This document shows positions 1-9,372 of a DNA stretch of 45,423 nucleotides, in pieces. The position numbers and the translations under genes are program-made. Source of the DNA: Acidimicrobiia bacterium (GTDB lineage: Bacteria; Actinomycetota; Acidimicrobiia; Acidimicrobiales; Bin134); NCBI GenBank assembly GCA_009843865.1, contig VYCQ01000004.1, forward strand, positions 2,607-48,029, in the 5' to 3' direction. The stretch's first letter is position 1. The number at the start of each line of letters is the position of its first letter. The notes beneath the pieces were generated by a model, which worked only from the letters and a program-made list of their open reading frames with translations, was not told the DNA's origin and searched no databases.

Positions 1-2090
1 ACGACGAGGACGAAACCAACGGCTCAATCACCGCCACCATAACCAGCAGCTCAGGCAACGAATACACAGTGTCCAGCACTAACAGCTCGGCGAACATAAA
101 TGTGTCCGACAACGACAACCCACCCCCAGCAGACTGCGGGTCGGCCGAAACGTTAGCGACCAAAGCGCGAGCAAACCATGATGCGCTGCCAAATACCACA
201 GCAAACAAAAAAGAACGCAACAACTGGTGGCGAGCATGGATCGCCCTATCAGGCACCACCGGCACATACAACACACCATTAACCGCGGCTGAAGCACAAA
301 AACTGGAATCAAACGACTCACGCTGGACCCCATTCAGACAAGCTCTGGAATGCCTAAACGGCACACCACCCCCAACAACACCCGATATCAGCATTACGGC
401 GGGCAACGAGATAACCGAAGGCGAAAACGCGGTGTTCACACTCACAGCCAGCCCCACACCCACACAACCATTACCGATCAACATAACCATTACTCAACAG
501 GGCGACTTTGGTGCCACAACAGGCCCACAAACTGTGACGATGCCCACCAGCGGCACCGCGACGGTAACCATCAACACCGCCGACGACGACACAGACGAGA
601 CCAACGGCTCAATCACCGCCACCATAACCAGCAGCTCAGGCAACGCATACACAGTGTCCAGCACTAACAGCTCGGCGAACATAAATGTGGCCGACAACGA
701 CAACCCACCGGTACCGGATAATGGCTGCACAAAGGCATTGGCGAACAGCGGTACCGTGCAAGGCAGGTGGGAGTCTTCGTGCAGGTCGGTGACACGTTCC
801 GGCCGCTATGCGCGGTTCTTCACGTTTTCCCTGGACAGTCAGGCATCAGTGAGAATTGACTTAGAGTCATCGCAGGACACATATCTTTATCTGCGGCGAG
901 GGCTCAATCAGCGGTCGGGCAGCGATATCGCGCGAGACGATGACAGCGGACAAGGGCGCAACTCGCGGATCGCTAGGACACTGAGCGCGGGTGACTACAC
1001 AATCGAAGCAACCACATACTCCATCAGACGCTCTGGCCCGTTCACCTTGAAAATCGCCGGAGTGCTGGCTCAGAACCCGCCTCCGATAGTGGTGCCGGAG
1101 ATCAGCATCACCGCCGGCAGCGACATTACTGAAGGCGGTGACGCTTCATTCACAGTGTCGGCCAACCCATCACCGACGCAGCCGCTTCAGGTAAACGTGA
1201 CAATCACCCAGACCGGCAACTACGGAGCCACAACAGGCTCACACACTGTGACGATGCCCACCAGCGGCACCGCGACAGTGACCATCAACACCGCCGACGA
1301 TGACGAGGACGAGACCAACGGCTCAATCACCGCCACCATAACCAGCGGTTCGGGCTACACCATATCCAACACCCAAAACACCGCCAACGTGAGCGTGGCC
1401 GACAACGACAACCCACCCCCAGCAACACCGGAAATCAGCATCACCGCCGGAACAGGAATAACCGAAGGCGAAAACGCGGTGTTCACACTCACAGCCAGCC
1501 CCACACCCACACAACCATTACCGATCAACATAACCATCGCTCAACAGGGCGACTTTGGTGCCACAACAGGCCCACACACGATCACAGTACCCACCAGCGG
1601 CACCACCACCCTCACCATCACAACCACCAACGACAACACAGACGAGACCGACGGCTCAATCACCGCCACCATAACCAGCGGTTCGGGCTACACCATATCC
1701 AACACCCAAAACACCGCCAACGTGAGCGTGGCCGACAACGACAACCCACCCCCAGCGAATTTGCCTAAAGTGTCGGTGTCTAACACATCGCTCGTCGAGG
1801 GCGGGGCAATGCGGCTCATGGAGTTTCGCGTCACACTCGACAAACCCGCAGACCAAAATGTCACGATCCGCTACACGATCATCCCCGGCACGGTAAAACC
1901 GTCGGACTACTTCGGCGGCGGCGGGTGGGCAGTAATCTGGGCAAACCGAACTGGAACCTCTATCTACGTGTTCATCAACGACGACAACATCCCAGAACGC
2001 AACGAAACCCTCTTCGTTGAGCTAATTGAGGCCGACGGTGCAACCATCACCAACAGCACAGCAACCGGCACCATCATCGACGACGACTAA
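1..2090 (+). CDS. Calx-beta repeat surface protein, 5'-partial
   Basis: The reading frame is open from base 3 at the left edge, so the start lies outside the window; the GTG at 69 is an internal valine. About 695 residues are visible. Order: the end of one Calx-beta-like unit; a Trp-rich segment of about 75 residues (nt 130-360) that I do not recognise; a Calx-beta-like unit (nt 380-705) ending in the acidic DNDNPP motif; a PPC-like beta-sandwich (nt 725-1065) with the DTYLYL and GDYTIEA patterns of pre-peptidase C-terminal domains; two more Calx-beta-like units (nt 1098-1750); and a canonical Calx-beta domain up to the stop. Such modules usually sit in secreted or surface proteins and bind calcium or mediate adhesion. 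I see no sortase motif or C-terminal membrane anchor. The coding strand is strongly A+C rich, and several units are near-identical in DNA. An adhesin-like role is inference. Confidence 0.8.
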   Translation, partial: DEDETNGSITATITSSSGNEYTVSSTNSSANINVSDNDNPPPADCGSAETLATKARANHDALPNTTANKKERNNWWRAWIALSGTTGTYNTPLTAAEAQKLESNDSRWTPFRQALECLNGTPPPTTPDISITAGNEITEGENAVFTLTASPTPTQPLPINITITQQGDFGATTGPQTVTMPTSGTATVTINTADDDTDETNGSITATITSSSGNAYTVSSTNSSANINVADNDNPPVPDNGCTKALANSGTVQGRWESSCRSVTRSGRYARFFTFSLDSQASVRIDLESSQDTYLYLRRGLNQRSGSDIARDDDSGQGRNSRIARTLSAGDYTIEATTYSIRRSGPFTLKIAGVLAQNPPPIVVPEISITAGSDITEGGDASFTVSANPSPTQPLQVNVTITQTGNYGATTGSHTVTMPTSGTATVTINTADDDEDETNGSITATITSGSGYTISNTQNTANVSVADNDNPPPATPEISITAGTGITEGENAVFTLTASPTPTQPLPINITIAQQGDFGATTGPHTITVPTSGTTTLTITTTNDNTDETDGSITATITSGSGYTISNTQNTANVSVADNDNPPPANLPKVSVSNTSLVEGGAMRLMEFRVTLDKPADQNVTIRYTIIPGTVKPSDYFGGGGWAVIWANRTGTSIYVFINDDNIPERNETLFVELIEADGATITNSTATGTIIDDD
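411..1537 (+). repeat. 80-bp exact direct repeat within Calx-beta units
   Basis: Bases 411-490 are repeated exactly at 1458-1537 (offset 1047). The similarity continues past two mismatches. Both copies encode the same part of a Calx-beta-like unit (ITEGENAVFTLTASPTPTQP), which points to recent duplication or gene conversion. Confidence 0.85.
1318..1756 (+). repeat. 106-bp exact direct repeat, adjacent Calx-beta units
   Basis: Bases 1318-1423 recur identically at 1651-1756 (offset 333, a multiple of three). They cover the end of one unit through its DNDNPPPA linker. Unequal crossing-over between the copies would add or remove exactly 111 residues in frame. Confidence 0.88.
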
Positions 2091-2178
2091 AACCCCTTAA
2101 AATCCGACCCGTTAGATTGGTCAGTTGTCACATCTGGCGTGAAAACATTTTGCTTAGCCAACGCTCAGACTCCAGACT

Positions 2179-3636
2179 TCAAGTCAGCTGACCAACACGT
2201 TGTTCGAGCAAAGAGAGATCAAGGCTCTCACGCACGACGTCGGCCAACCGGTTCAGATCACGTTGCCAGCGGTCTTGTAAGTCTTCCCCTGATGCTTCCT
2301 TCCAACCCAGCCATTCTTCTAACACCGCGTGCCGATAAGCGGCCTGATCGAACAAACCATGCATGTACGTACCCATTACCAGACCATCAAACGACCGAGC
2401 GACGAAAGGGTAAAGCATCGGATCGGCTGGACTCTCACCATGGCGGATCTCGTAACCAGAAAAGTTCAGATCTACCGGCCACCGTGCTGAACCTGAAACA
2501 GAGCGAACCAGCTTCTCCGGCTTCAGTTCGGTTTTAACCGACAACCAACCCAGACCTTGAGTTTCGGGGGGCCCCTCAATTCCCAATGGGTCAAGGATAC
2601 ACTCACCGAGCATCTGAAGACCTCCGCACACTCCGAGCACCCGCCCACCATAACGAACGTGGCGCTCTAAAGCCTCCACCCAACCACGGTTGCGCAGCCA
2701 CGACAAATCAGCAGCCACCGCTTTCGACCCCGGTAGCACCACCAAGTCGAGTCCTGTCAGAGCGTCAGGATCAGCCGACCAACAGAAATCCACTCTCAGA
2801 TCGGCAGCAAACGGATCCAAGTCAGCGGTATTGCTGGCACACGGATAATGGATGCCTCCTACCCTCAGATCATCCGAACGATCCTCCGATTCTCTTGTGC
2901 CACGACCCTCTCGAAACGCATACAACGTATCTTCTTCGGGCAACGCCAAATCAAAGATGTAAGGCACGCAACCTAACAGCGGACGCTGTGTACGTTCTTC
3001 CAACCATTCACAAGCATCTTCAAGCAGTGACGCATCTCCCCGAAAACGATTGACAATCAAAGCCTCCACCAATTGACGATCAGGCTCATCAAGCGCGTCC
3101 ATCGTGCCGAGCAGGGATGCGAACACGCCCCCTCGGTCGATATCTCCCATCAACCACACCGGTACGTTCGCGGCCTGAGCAAAGCCCATGTTAGCGATAT
3201 CGCCATCCCTCAGATTTGGCTCTGCTGACGAGCCTGCTCCTTCAACTAACACAAAATCATGCTGCTGGCCCAAACGTTGAAAAGCAGCAAGCACCTCGGG
3301 CAAGAGCCTCTCGCGGTCTTTGCGAAAGCGATCGGCTAAAAGCGTGCCCCGGACCTGACCTGAAACCACAAGTTGGGCCTTACGATCTCCTTCTGGCTTG
3401 AGCAATACCGGGTTCATATCGACCGTAGGCTCCAGCCCACAAGCCAATGCTTGCAGCGCCTGAGCCCGCCCAATCTCTCCCCCCGACGGGCAAGCGGCTG
3501 AAGCGTTGCTCATGTTTTGCGGTTTAAACGGGACGACGCTGACCCCAGAACGAGCTAATAAACGACACAACCCAGCAACCATCAAGGACTTGCCAACACC
3601 CGAGGCCGTCCCCTGAATCATCAGCGCCTTCGTCAT
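2179..3636 (-). CDS. cobQ: Cobyric acid synthase (adenosylcobyric acid synthase, glutamine-hydrolysing)
   Basis: This 485-residue protein amidates the peripheral b, d, e and g carboxylates of adenosylcobyrinic acid a,c-diamide, using glutamine and ATP. The N-terminal half is a dethiobiotin-synthetase-like P-loop domain with GTASGVGKS (residues 9-17), KPQNMSNAS (38-46) and the VEGAGSSAE loop near 131. The C-terminal half is a triad glutamine amidotransferase with nucleophile Cys337 in GVCGGLQMLGE and His426 in GTYMHGLF. Length is normal for CobQ (480-510). ATG start at 3636; no clear Shine-Dalgarno is seen. It converges on the Calx-beta gene to its left and is 58 bp from the helicase gene. No other cobalamin gene is in the window. 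The start-side gap is too short for a cobalamin riboswitch. Confidence 0.95.
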   Translation of the reverse strand: MTKALMIQGTASGVGKSLMVAGLCRLLARSGVSVVPFKPQNMSNASAACPSGGEIGRAQALQALACGLEPTVDMNPVLLKPEGDRKAQLVVSGQVRGTLLADRFRKDRERLLPEVLAAFQRLGQQHDFVLVEGAGSSAEPNLRDGDIANMGFAQAANVPVWLMGDIDRGGVFASLLGTMDALDEPDRQLVEALIVNRFRGDASLLEDACEWLEERTQRPLLGCVPYIFDLALPEEDTLYAFREGRGTRESEDRSDDLRVGGIHYPCASNTADLDPFAADLRVDFCWSADPDALTGLDLVVLPGSKAVAADLSWLRNRGWVEALERHVRYGGRVLGVCGGLQMLGECILDPLGIEGPPETQGLGWLSVKTELKPEKLVRSVSGSARWPVDLNFSGYEIRHGESPADPMLYPFVARSFDGLVMGTYMHGLFDQAAYRHAVLEEWLGWKEASGEDLQDRWQRDLNRLADVVRESLDLSLLEQRVGQLT

Positions 3637-3694
3637 GATGTCGGAGATGATGCTCGTTGTCGACTCTATTGAGCTTCTGCTTCAGAAGTATCCA

Positions 3695-6600
3695 TTATTC
3701 CATCATTGATTCCACAGAGCCTGTAGCCGCATCAATGGCCCTGGAAATTGCCGCGTTGATCCTAGTACCACGACGCTTGAAGGGAAGTTCGGCAAACACG
3801 GCGTCAAACAGTTCTTTATTAGTGCGCAAAAGACCATCAGAGTTGATCCATGAAACAAGCGTCACCAATTCATGGTGCGAGATGTCGTCCATGGAAGACA
3901 CGCCATCACTGCATATAAACGGTTTGGGACCTCTGGATGGAGAGGAATCATCTAGCTTCGATAAAACATCATTGGTGTTCAAATCTGATACCTCAAACTG
4001 CTCTACTTGATTAGCAGATGGACTAGGAGGAACGATCTGTCCAGAGTCGATTTCACTCACCGCTTGCTCATAAGCCCCAAGCACGCGTTCAACCTCTTGG
4101 CGATGGTCGTTGAACCAGTCGGTAGACCAGATGCGGCAGAACCGCCACCCGAGCCGCTCCAAGTGCTCTTGGCGTAGCCGATCACGGTCTCTGGCGGTGG
4201 GTGAAGAATGATAGCTGGCACCGTCGGCTTCTACTGCTAGGGCGAATTGCCCGGGTTTGGTGGGGTGGCGCACTGCAAAGTCGATTCGATACCCCGAACA
4301 CCCGTATTGAGGCACCACAGCCAGACCAGCGGCGGTGAGCTTATCGAGGACATCAATCTCAAAGGGGTTAAGCGGTTCGGCAGCATCGGCACCATCTAGC
4401 TCGGTGCCACCTGATTGAGCGAACTTCAAAAAGCCCCGCAACATGTTGGCCCCATTGGAACGGGTCTTTGCTGGATCCATGTCGGCATAGCTGAAAGACG
4501 ATACGACCATCATGCGCTTGCGGGCTCTCGTAATGGCAACGTTCAATCGCCGCTCGCCACCTTCCCTATTTAGCGGCCCGAATCGGTACTGCATCTTGCC
4601 ATAGGCGTTCTTGCCATAGCCAATACTCAAGATGATGGCATCACGCTCATCGCCCTGCACCCGCTCGAGGTTCTTCACGAAGGTATGCTCCTCTTTCGCC
4701 TCGCTGAAGAAAGCCTCAAGGTCTGAGTTGCTTTCTTCTTCCAACCGCTGGCGCAGTGCTTCCTCAATGCGTTGGGCGTGTTTAATACCCATGGCGATAA
4801 CACCTAAGGTTTCGTTGAGACGAGTTCGGGCATGTTTGATCATCAAATCCACCACTCGAAGCACCTCGTCAGAGTTGCTCCCCCCTGTGGTTGCCACGCC
4901 CATGCGGTGTGGCACTAGTTCTGAACTCAAACACTTATCGGAACTAGCACCGGGAAAGGTTGTCAGGCTTCCGTGGTAGATCTCTTGATTGGAGTAAGCG
5001 ATGAGTCGCTCATCTTGAGAACGGTAATGCCATGTGAGCTGACGACGCCGTGACAATTGGGCATCCATAACATCCAAGATTGACTCGTAATCCGCCATGG
5101 TCTCGTCTTCTTCATCAAAGTAGTGGTCGCTCTCTGAGCTATCAAAAAACACTGTCGGCGGAAGCTGCCGAGAATCACCCGCCACCATGACCCGCTGCCC
5201 TCGCAGCAGTGCAGAAATAGCATCACATGGCAGCACCTGACTGGCCTCATCGAACACCACGAGATCAAAAAGTGGTCGGGGCGGTAACGTCTGAGCCACG
5301 TCAAGAGGTGACATGGCCCAACAGGGTCGAAGCGCGGCCAATGCTTCAGGGGCTTGTTCGAACAAACTTCTCAGCGGCAAATGGCGAGTCTTTTTGCGAG
5401 CTTCTTTGCGAATCAGCTGTTCTTGATTGGGATTCTTGTTTAACGCACCCACCGCGTGCTCGGCGATACGCAGGGCCACCCGCTTAGGATTACCTTTAAT
5501 ATGCTCAGTATCAGCCTGTTGAAACTCGCCCACATAGCGGCTTTGCCGGCTTGCTTGAAACCCCGACAATCGACTGTCTTCACGCCACACATCATGCTGA
5601 ATTGACCGTAGCCTGGAGTGGTCAAAGGCCTTTTCGAGAGCATCATCGCTCAATACTCCTTGGGTCACCTTATCTAACAAGGGGCCAACATGAGCCTCAC
5701 GCAGTGAATGCTCGACATTATGCAATTTTGGTAGTTGGAAGAGCGTGTGCTGATCGTTGAGCAGCTCATGGGCCAGGCTGGAAATTACTTCGGCAGTTTC
5801 ATCAGCAAGCTTCTTCTTTGGATGCAACATGGCTAGTGTGTCTACGGCTTGTTTCATTTTGTGGAACGCCTCGGATGCTGCAAACGCGTTGATTAACACT
5901 CGGGGTGATCCTGAACAACCCAACTCCGTCCAACGGCGAGTCAAAGTCCAGACCGCTTTAACCTCTTCAAACAAGTCGCTGGCACTGCGCGTAGACAAAC
6001 CCGGCTTGAGGCTCTCAAGCTCCGACACAGCCGACTTATATTGCTTGTTGAAGAGTTTGCTAAACAATCTGCCGGGCGCGCTGCGCGTTGCGGGGGCCAA
6101 GTGTTGAACCAAGGTATCTAGGTCAACACTGAAGATTGCCAAAGTGAAGGTGGCCTCGGCCTTTGCCACAGCTTGCACTAGCTCTGCAACCTCAGCCATC
6201 AGGTCGCCCCAACTAGCAACCGAACCCGGGTCGCTTACTCCCAATTCACTTAACAGCAACTCATTTTGGGTCTGCCAATTAGAAGTGAGTTCACCAGACA
6301 GCCCTAAACAAACCTCAAATGCGGTCTTGGCCTCCTCTTGTGAAGAAATATCGGCACCGGCCCATGGTGAGCGGCCAAAGCGGAAAGGCTCAGACAAATC
6401 AATCCAATCTCTAATGTTCCACCGCACCTCTTGAGTGGTGGGTTCATCTAAATCGACTAGGGCCAAAGAAGAGAACCGCATCACTGGTTGGGGTTTGACC
6501 TCAGCAGAAAACTCTGCTGTTTCTAATTGCAGCAAGCCCGACAACACCTCAAAGTACGACAATCCCCAGGGCTTGCGCTTCTGATGCAGCGCCTTGGTAT

Positions 6601-7789
6601 AGCCCGAAAGCTCTTGGCGAGCCTCCTGCAAGCGATTGTGGAGTTGTTGGCTATTGACGACAGGGATCTGCTTTATGGCATCGAGTGACTGCTCAAGTGA
6701 TTGGGCCAACTTCTTGCGAGAAAGCACCCCGCCATGGAAATCCATCACGAACCCGTCAAGACCTACAGCGGTTAAGCGTTTGACCACCGCGTCAATTGCT
6801 GCTCGCTTCTCGGCCACAAATAAGACTCGCTTGCCTTGAGCCATCATCGTGGCAATCAGATTAGAGATTGTCTGGCTCTTGCCGGTTCCTGGCGGTCCCT
6901 GAAGAACAAACGAATGCCCGTGCAACGCAGAGTTAATGGCTTCATTCTGTGAAGAATCAGCGCTTAGTATCAAAAACTCATCATCTGGAGCCAACGTGTC
7001 GGGCAACAGTGGGTCAACGGGGTGTGATGAATGCGAGCGCACGGCCTCAATTGCGGCTTGGTCGCCAGCCAAAGCCGCAATCAGATCGTGACCAGCGAGG
7101 GCATCTAGATTGTTCTTGATGTCATTCACCATCGGCATCTTTTTGTACATGAAGTTGCCGGCGATGAGACGCTCGGTGATCTCAAAGCCAGGGACATGAC
7201 TAGCGCGCTCAGAGAACTCCGCGAAAATGGCTTGTTCCTCCTCGGGACTGATCTGCTCACCGTCGCCGTAGGGGTCCATGAGATCTTCGCTTAATACATC
7301 CACTTCAAACTCGTTGGCAAGATACTGAAGAAGGGCTTCGTTGAGTGCCCATTCTCCAGTCAACTCGAAGTCATAGTCGGTTTCCGCAGAGCCCTTGCGA
7401 TGTAAACCAATGGGGCACAACAACACCGGCGCGGCAGGAGTGGCTTTAGTTGCTTGGGCAGTCCATGTGGCCATGCCCCATCCAAGGAAAAGCGTTTGGA
7501 TGCCTTTTTCCTCGTAGTTCTCTTGCGCCTTGCGGCTGATAGACCGGGCTCGTTTGGTGGCATCAGCCATTAAACCTTGGTCGACACTATCAGGGGCTAA
7601 AAACAACTGGCTCAGCTGAACCTTCTTACCACTCCGCAATCTGTCCACAACCCTTGGAGCAGCCTCGGCCAAATCCAACGTCCCACTCTTTAGGTCTTTG
7701 TAATAAAGCAGTCGGTTACGCCCGGACTCGTCGGTAAGATCTCTTGCCCACTGCTCAACGGCTCGCTCTACTGTTTCACGACAATTCAC
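3695..7789 (-). CDS. DUF4011-type superfamily 1 helicase with C-terminal Vsr-like nuclease domain
   Basis: This is a single 1364-residue protein with a GTG start at 7789. The N-terminus has the DUF4011 signature (LTDESGRNRLLYYKDL, residues 18-33). It is followed by a helicase core with Walker A GPPGTGKS (298-305) and Walker B DEAS beginning at Asp847. Late SF1 motifs follow, including VQGDERDAIILSIGYG and LNVAITRARKRMMVVSS. Near residues 1165-1225 is a Vsr/DUF559-like fold with the acidic pair VEADG and the pattern RLGWRFCRIWSTDWF. A DUF3320-like tail (ELVTLVSWINSDG) closes the protein. Proteins of this make-up are DNA-processing enzymes often found in defence or mobile contexts; a role against foreign DNA is inference. 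It has no partner gene beside it, and its start is 45 bp from the degenerate tRNA copy that marks the island edge. Confidence 0.85.
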   Translation of the reverse strand: MNCRETVERAVEQWARDLTDESGRNRLLYYKDLKSGTLDLAEAAPRVVDRLRSGKKVQLSQLFLAPDSVDQGLMADATKRARSISRKAQENYEEKGIQTLFLGWGMATWTAQATKATPAAPVLLCPIGLHRKGSAETDYDFELTGEWALNEALLQYLANEFEVDVLSEDLMDPYGDGEQISPEEEQAIFAEFSERASHVPGFEITERLIAGNFMYKKMPMVNDIKNNLDALAGHDLIAALAGDQAAIEAVRSHSSHPVDPLLPDTLAPDDEFLILSADSSQNEAINSALHGHSFVLQGPPGTGKSQTISNLIATMMAQGKRVLFVAEKRAAIDAVVKRLTAVGLDGFVMDFHGGVLSRKKLAQSLEQSLDAIKQIPVVNSQQLHNRLQEARQELSGYTKALHQKRKPWGLSYFEVLSGLLQLETAEFSAEVKPQPVMRFSSLALVDLDEPTTQEVRWNIRDWIDLSEPFRFGRSPWAGADISSQEEAKTAFEVCLGLSGELTSNWQTQNELLLSELGVSDPGSVASWGDLMAEVAELVQAVAKAEATFTLAIFSVDLDTLVQHLAPATRSAPGRLFSKLFNKQYKSAVSELESLKPGLSTRSASDLFEEVKAVWTLTRRWTELGCSGSPRVLINAFAASEAFHKMKQAVDTLAMLHPKKKLADETAEVISSLAHELLNDQHTLFQLPKLHNVEHSLREAHVGPLLDKVTQGVLSDDALEKAFDHSRLRSIQHDVWREDSRLSGFQASRQSRYVGEFQQADTEHIKGNPKRVALRIAEHAVGALNKNPNQEQLIRKEARKKTRHLPLRSLFEQAPEALAALRPCWAMSPLDVAQTLPPRPLFDLVVFDEASQVLPCDAISALLRGQRVMVAGDSRQLPPTVFFDSSESDHYFDEEDETMADYESILDVMDAQLSRRRQLTWHYRSQDERLIAYSNQEIYHGSLTTFPGASSDKCLSSELVPHRMGVATTGGSNSDEVLRVVDLMIKHARTRLNETLGVIAMGIKHAQRIEEALRQRLEEESNSDLEAFFSEAKEEHTFVKNLERVQGDERDAIILSIGYGKNAYGKMQYRFGPLNREGGERRLNVAITRARKRMMVVSSFSYADMDPAKTRSNGANMLRGFLKFAQSGGTELDGADAAEPLNPFEIDVLDKLTAAGLAVVPQYGCSGYRIDFAVRHPTKPGQFALAVEADGASYHSSPTARDRDRLRQEHLERLGWRFCRIWSTDWFNDHRQEVERVLGAYEQAVSEIDSGQIVPPSPSANQVEQFEVSDLNTNDVLSKLDDSSPSRGPKPFICSDGVSSMDDISHHELVTLVSWINSDGLLRTNKELFDAVFAELPFKRRGTRINAAISRAIDAATGSVESMME

Positions 7790-7833
7790 CCGAAACAGGC
7801 TAGCTCAGTTGGTGTCAACCCATACCACCAAGT

Positions 7834-7884
7834 AGCACCCCGTATGGGATTCAAAAACTCTGCCAGATACCAAATAGAATCTGC
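7834..7884 (-). pseudogene. Degenerate 3' half of tRNA-Glu, candidate attL
   Basis: Bases 7834-7855 match 20 of 22 positions of the intact tRNA-Glu 3' end at 21150-21171. The match includes 11 of 11 across the acceptor-stem side, which is specific to this tRNA. Weaker similarity continues with small gaps into the anticodon stem (CCAGAT and AGAATCTG blocks). The copy has the same orientation as the intact gene 13.3 kb away. This is the pattern left when an island integrates at the 3' end of a tRNA gene. Confidence 0.6.
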
Positions 7885-7896
7885 CAGATACCAAAT
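7860..7896. repeat. Two copies of a 16-bp direct repeat, 21-bp period
   Basis: CTGCCAGATACCAAAT occurs at 7860-7875 and again at 7881-7896. The first copy overlaps the anticodon-arm part of the degenerate tRNA. It could be a local slippage duplication or part of a recombinase arm site. Confidence 0.7.
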
Positions 7897-8247
7897 GAAA
7901 CAGTCATAGATGGCAGCCTCAAGTCCGAAAACCGCTGATGACCAAAGGTCGATTATTAGACCTTTTTCCTCTCCCGGCACCCATCTCCCCGACGACGAAC
8001 ACCAAGGCCGCGGCGATGCAATCCGCGCCGCACGCACCCAAGGCATGCGAACCGCCGACCAAAAACGCCGGGCCTGGCACCGGAGCCAGAAATGACCCCG
8101 ACCACTACACTCGACAACCACAACCCGCCAGCAACCACCCCATACTGCTTGAAACCCAGCCTGAACCGTCGCGAAAAGTCAGAAACACCTCACTTCTGCA
8201 CGCACCGGTCATGAGCGACGCCATTCGGTGCTTATGAGATCAGCTCG

Positions 8248-9369
8248 GTGGCCGACGCGGCCTGGGTGGGGATTCCCGAAGGAAACGGATTCCCCGGATT
8301 CGACCTGACCCCAGGGGCGAGCTTCTGGTCGCTGCTGCCCGCGTTCGTGGTGGTGGTGCTGGCCGGCGGGGTCAAAAACGTCAGCGACAGCGTTGCCATC
8401 CAACAGGTCTCGTGGCGCCGACCCCGGGTTCCCGACTTCCGGCTAGTTCAGGGCTCACTAAATATCAATGGCCTCGGCATCCTGGCCGCCGGCATTTTCG
8501 GGACGCCGCCCAACTCTGTTTATTCGGGAACCAGCGTGTCGCTCATCGGCTTCACCGGCGTGGCCGCTCGCCGCATCGGCTATGTCATCGGCGGCACCCT
8601 GTTGGCGCTGGCCTTTCTGCCCAAACTGACCGCGTTCCTGCTCACCCTGCCCAGTCCGGTCATGGTCGCCTACATCCTGACGGCCATCGCGCTCCTCTTC
8701 GTGAGCGGTGTCCACACGGTCGTGCAGGACGGACTTGATGCCCAAAAGGCCCTGGTGGTGGGGCTGGCGTTCTCGCTGGGAATAGGAATTGACAACCAGA
8801 CCATCTTTGCCGACCTGCTAGGCCACAAGTGGGGCCTGCTGCTCGACAACGGCATGCTCGTCGGAGCGATGGCGGCAGTGCTGATGACCGTGTTCTTGGA
8901 CATGACCAGCCCCCAGCGGCGCAGCCGCTTGGAGGTCGACCTAAGCGTTTCGTCCCTGCCGGAGATTGATCGTTTCTTACAAGACCTGGCTGTTCGGAAT
9001 GGCTGGGACGAGGCTTCCACCCAGCGGCTGCGCTCTGCTGGCGAAGAGGCATTGCTGAGCCTGGTGCAACCCGATGAGACAGGGGAGAAGCTGATCGTGA
9101 GCCTGGTTCACCCCGACCAGCCTCCTGAAGATCATCCTCGCCTCATCATCCAAGCCCGCCCCGAAGCCGGCATGGTGGAAATGGAGTTCTTCGCGGTGAT
9201 CGACGCAGAGAATCTTGAGAATCGCTTGGCATCTTTGAGCGAAGAGGCCGAGGACATGGAGGAAGGCGAGGTTTCGCTTCGCCTCCTGCGGCACTACGCC
9301 TCCTCTGTCCATCATCAGAAGTACCACGGTTTAGATATCGTTACAGTCAATGTCAAAGGCTCGCCCTAA
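8248..9369 (+). CDS. 5'-truncated NCS2 xanthine/uracil permease fused to HATPase-like domain
   Basis: The 373 residues begin in the middle of an NCS2-family nucleobase permease. About five to six membrane segments remain between residues 26 and 217, with the family's GTPPNSVYSG region at 85-94. A full NCS2 transporter has 12-14 segments, so the N-terminal half is missing. After SPQRRSRLEVD (221-231) comes a cytosolic domain of about 140 residues resembling RsbW/histidine-kinase ATPases. Its N-box-like AGEEALLSL (264-272) lacks the usual asparagine, so ATP binding is doubtful. The frame stays open upstream to 8215, but the only usable start is GTG 8248. The gene lies at the island edge and is cut there. 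It ends 3 nt before the PKS start and is probably co-transcribed. Whether the protein is functional is unknown; pseudogene status is possible. Confidence 0.7.
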   Translation: MADAAWVGIPEGNGFPGFDLTPGASFWSLLPAFVVVVLAGGVKNVSDSVAIQQVSWRRPRVPDFRLVQGSLNINGLGILAAGIFGTPPNSVYSGTSVSLIGFTGVAARRIGYVIGGTLLALAFLPKLTAFLLTLPSPVMVAYILTAIALLFVSGVHTVVQDGLDAQKALVVGLAFSLGIGIDNQTIFADLLGHKWGLLLDNGMLVGAMAAVLMTVFLDMTSPQRRSRLEVDLSVSSLPEIDRFLQDLAVRNGWDEASTQRLRSAGEEALLSLVQPDETGEKLIVSLVHPDQPPEDHPRLIIQARPEAGMVEMEFFAVIDAENLENRLASLSEEAEDMEEGEVSLRLLRHYASSVHHQKYHGLDIVTVNVKGSP

Positions 9370-9372
9370 GCA

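Larger units (their letters stand above)
7790..8247. other. 458-bp intergenic junction: tRNA remnant, short repeats, no convincing gene
   Basis: The gap holds the degenerate tRNA-Glu fragment at 7834-7884, a 16-bp direct repeat, and from about 7960 a GC-rich stretch. On the minus strand of that stretch a short hydrophobic frame (stop TGA at 7919-7921, open back to about 8110) reads with a gene-like residue mix (VPGPAFLVGGSHALG). It has no recognisable family and no good start, and may be the end of a broken gene. A TGA at 8212-8214 closes the permease frame on its 5' side. I find no clear promoter. Confidence 0.5.

Noticed and set aside
1-1756. Regular direct repeats considered as a CRISPR array
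   Set aside because: Units are long, coding, in frame and without unique spacers.
3637-3694. Cobalamin riboswitch ahead of cobQ
   Set aside because: Only 58 bp separate cobQ from the helicase stop, too short, and no conserved B12-box was seen.
7798-7814. Bases TAGCTCAGTTGGT resembling a tRNA D arm on the + strand
   Set aside because: No acceptor, anticodon or T arm can be folded around it on that strand; 13 bases are too few to call a tRNA.
7938-8237. 99-codon + strand frame in the junction gap
   Set aside because: Pro/Thr-rich translation without motifs, no ribosome site, and overlapped by other equally open frames.
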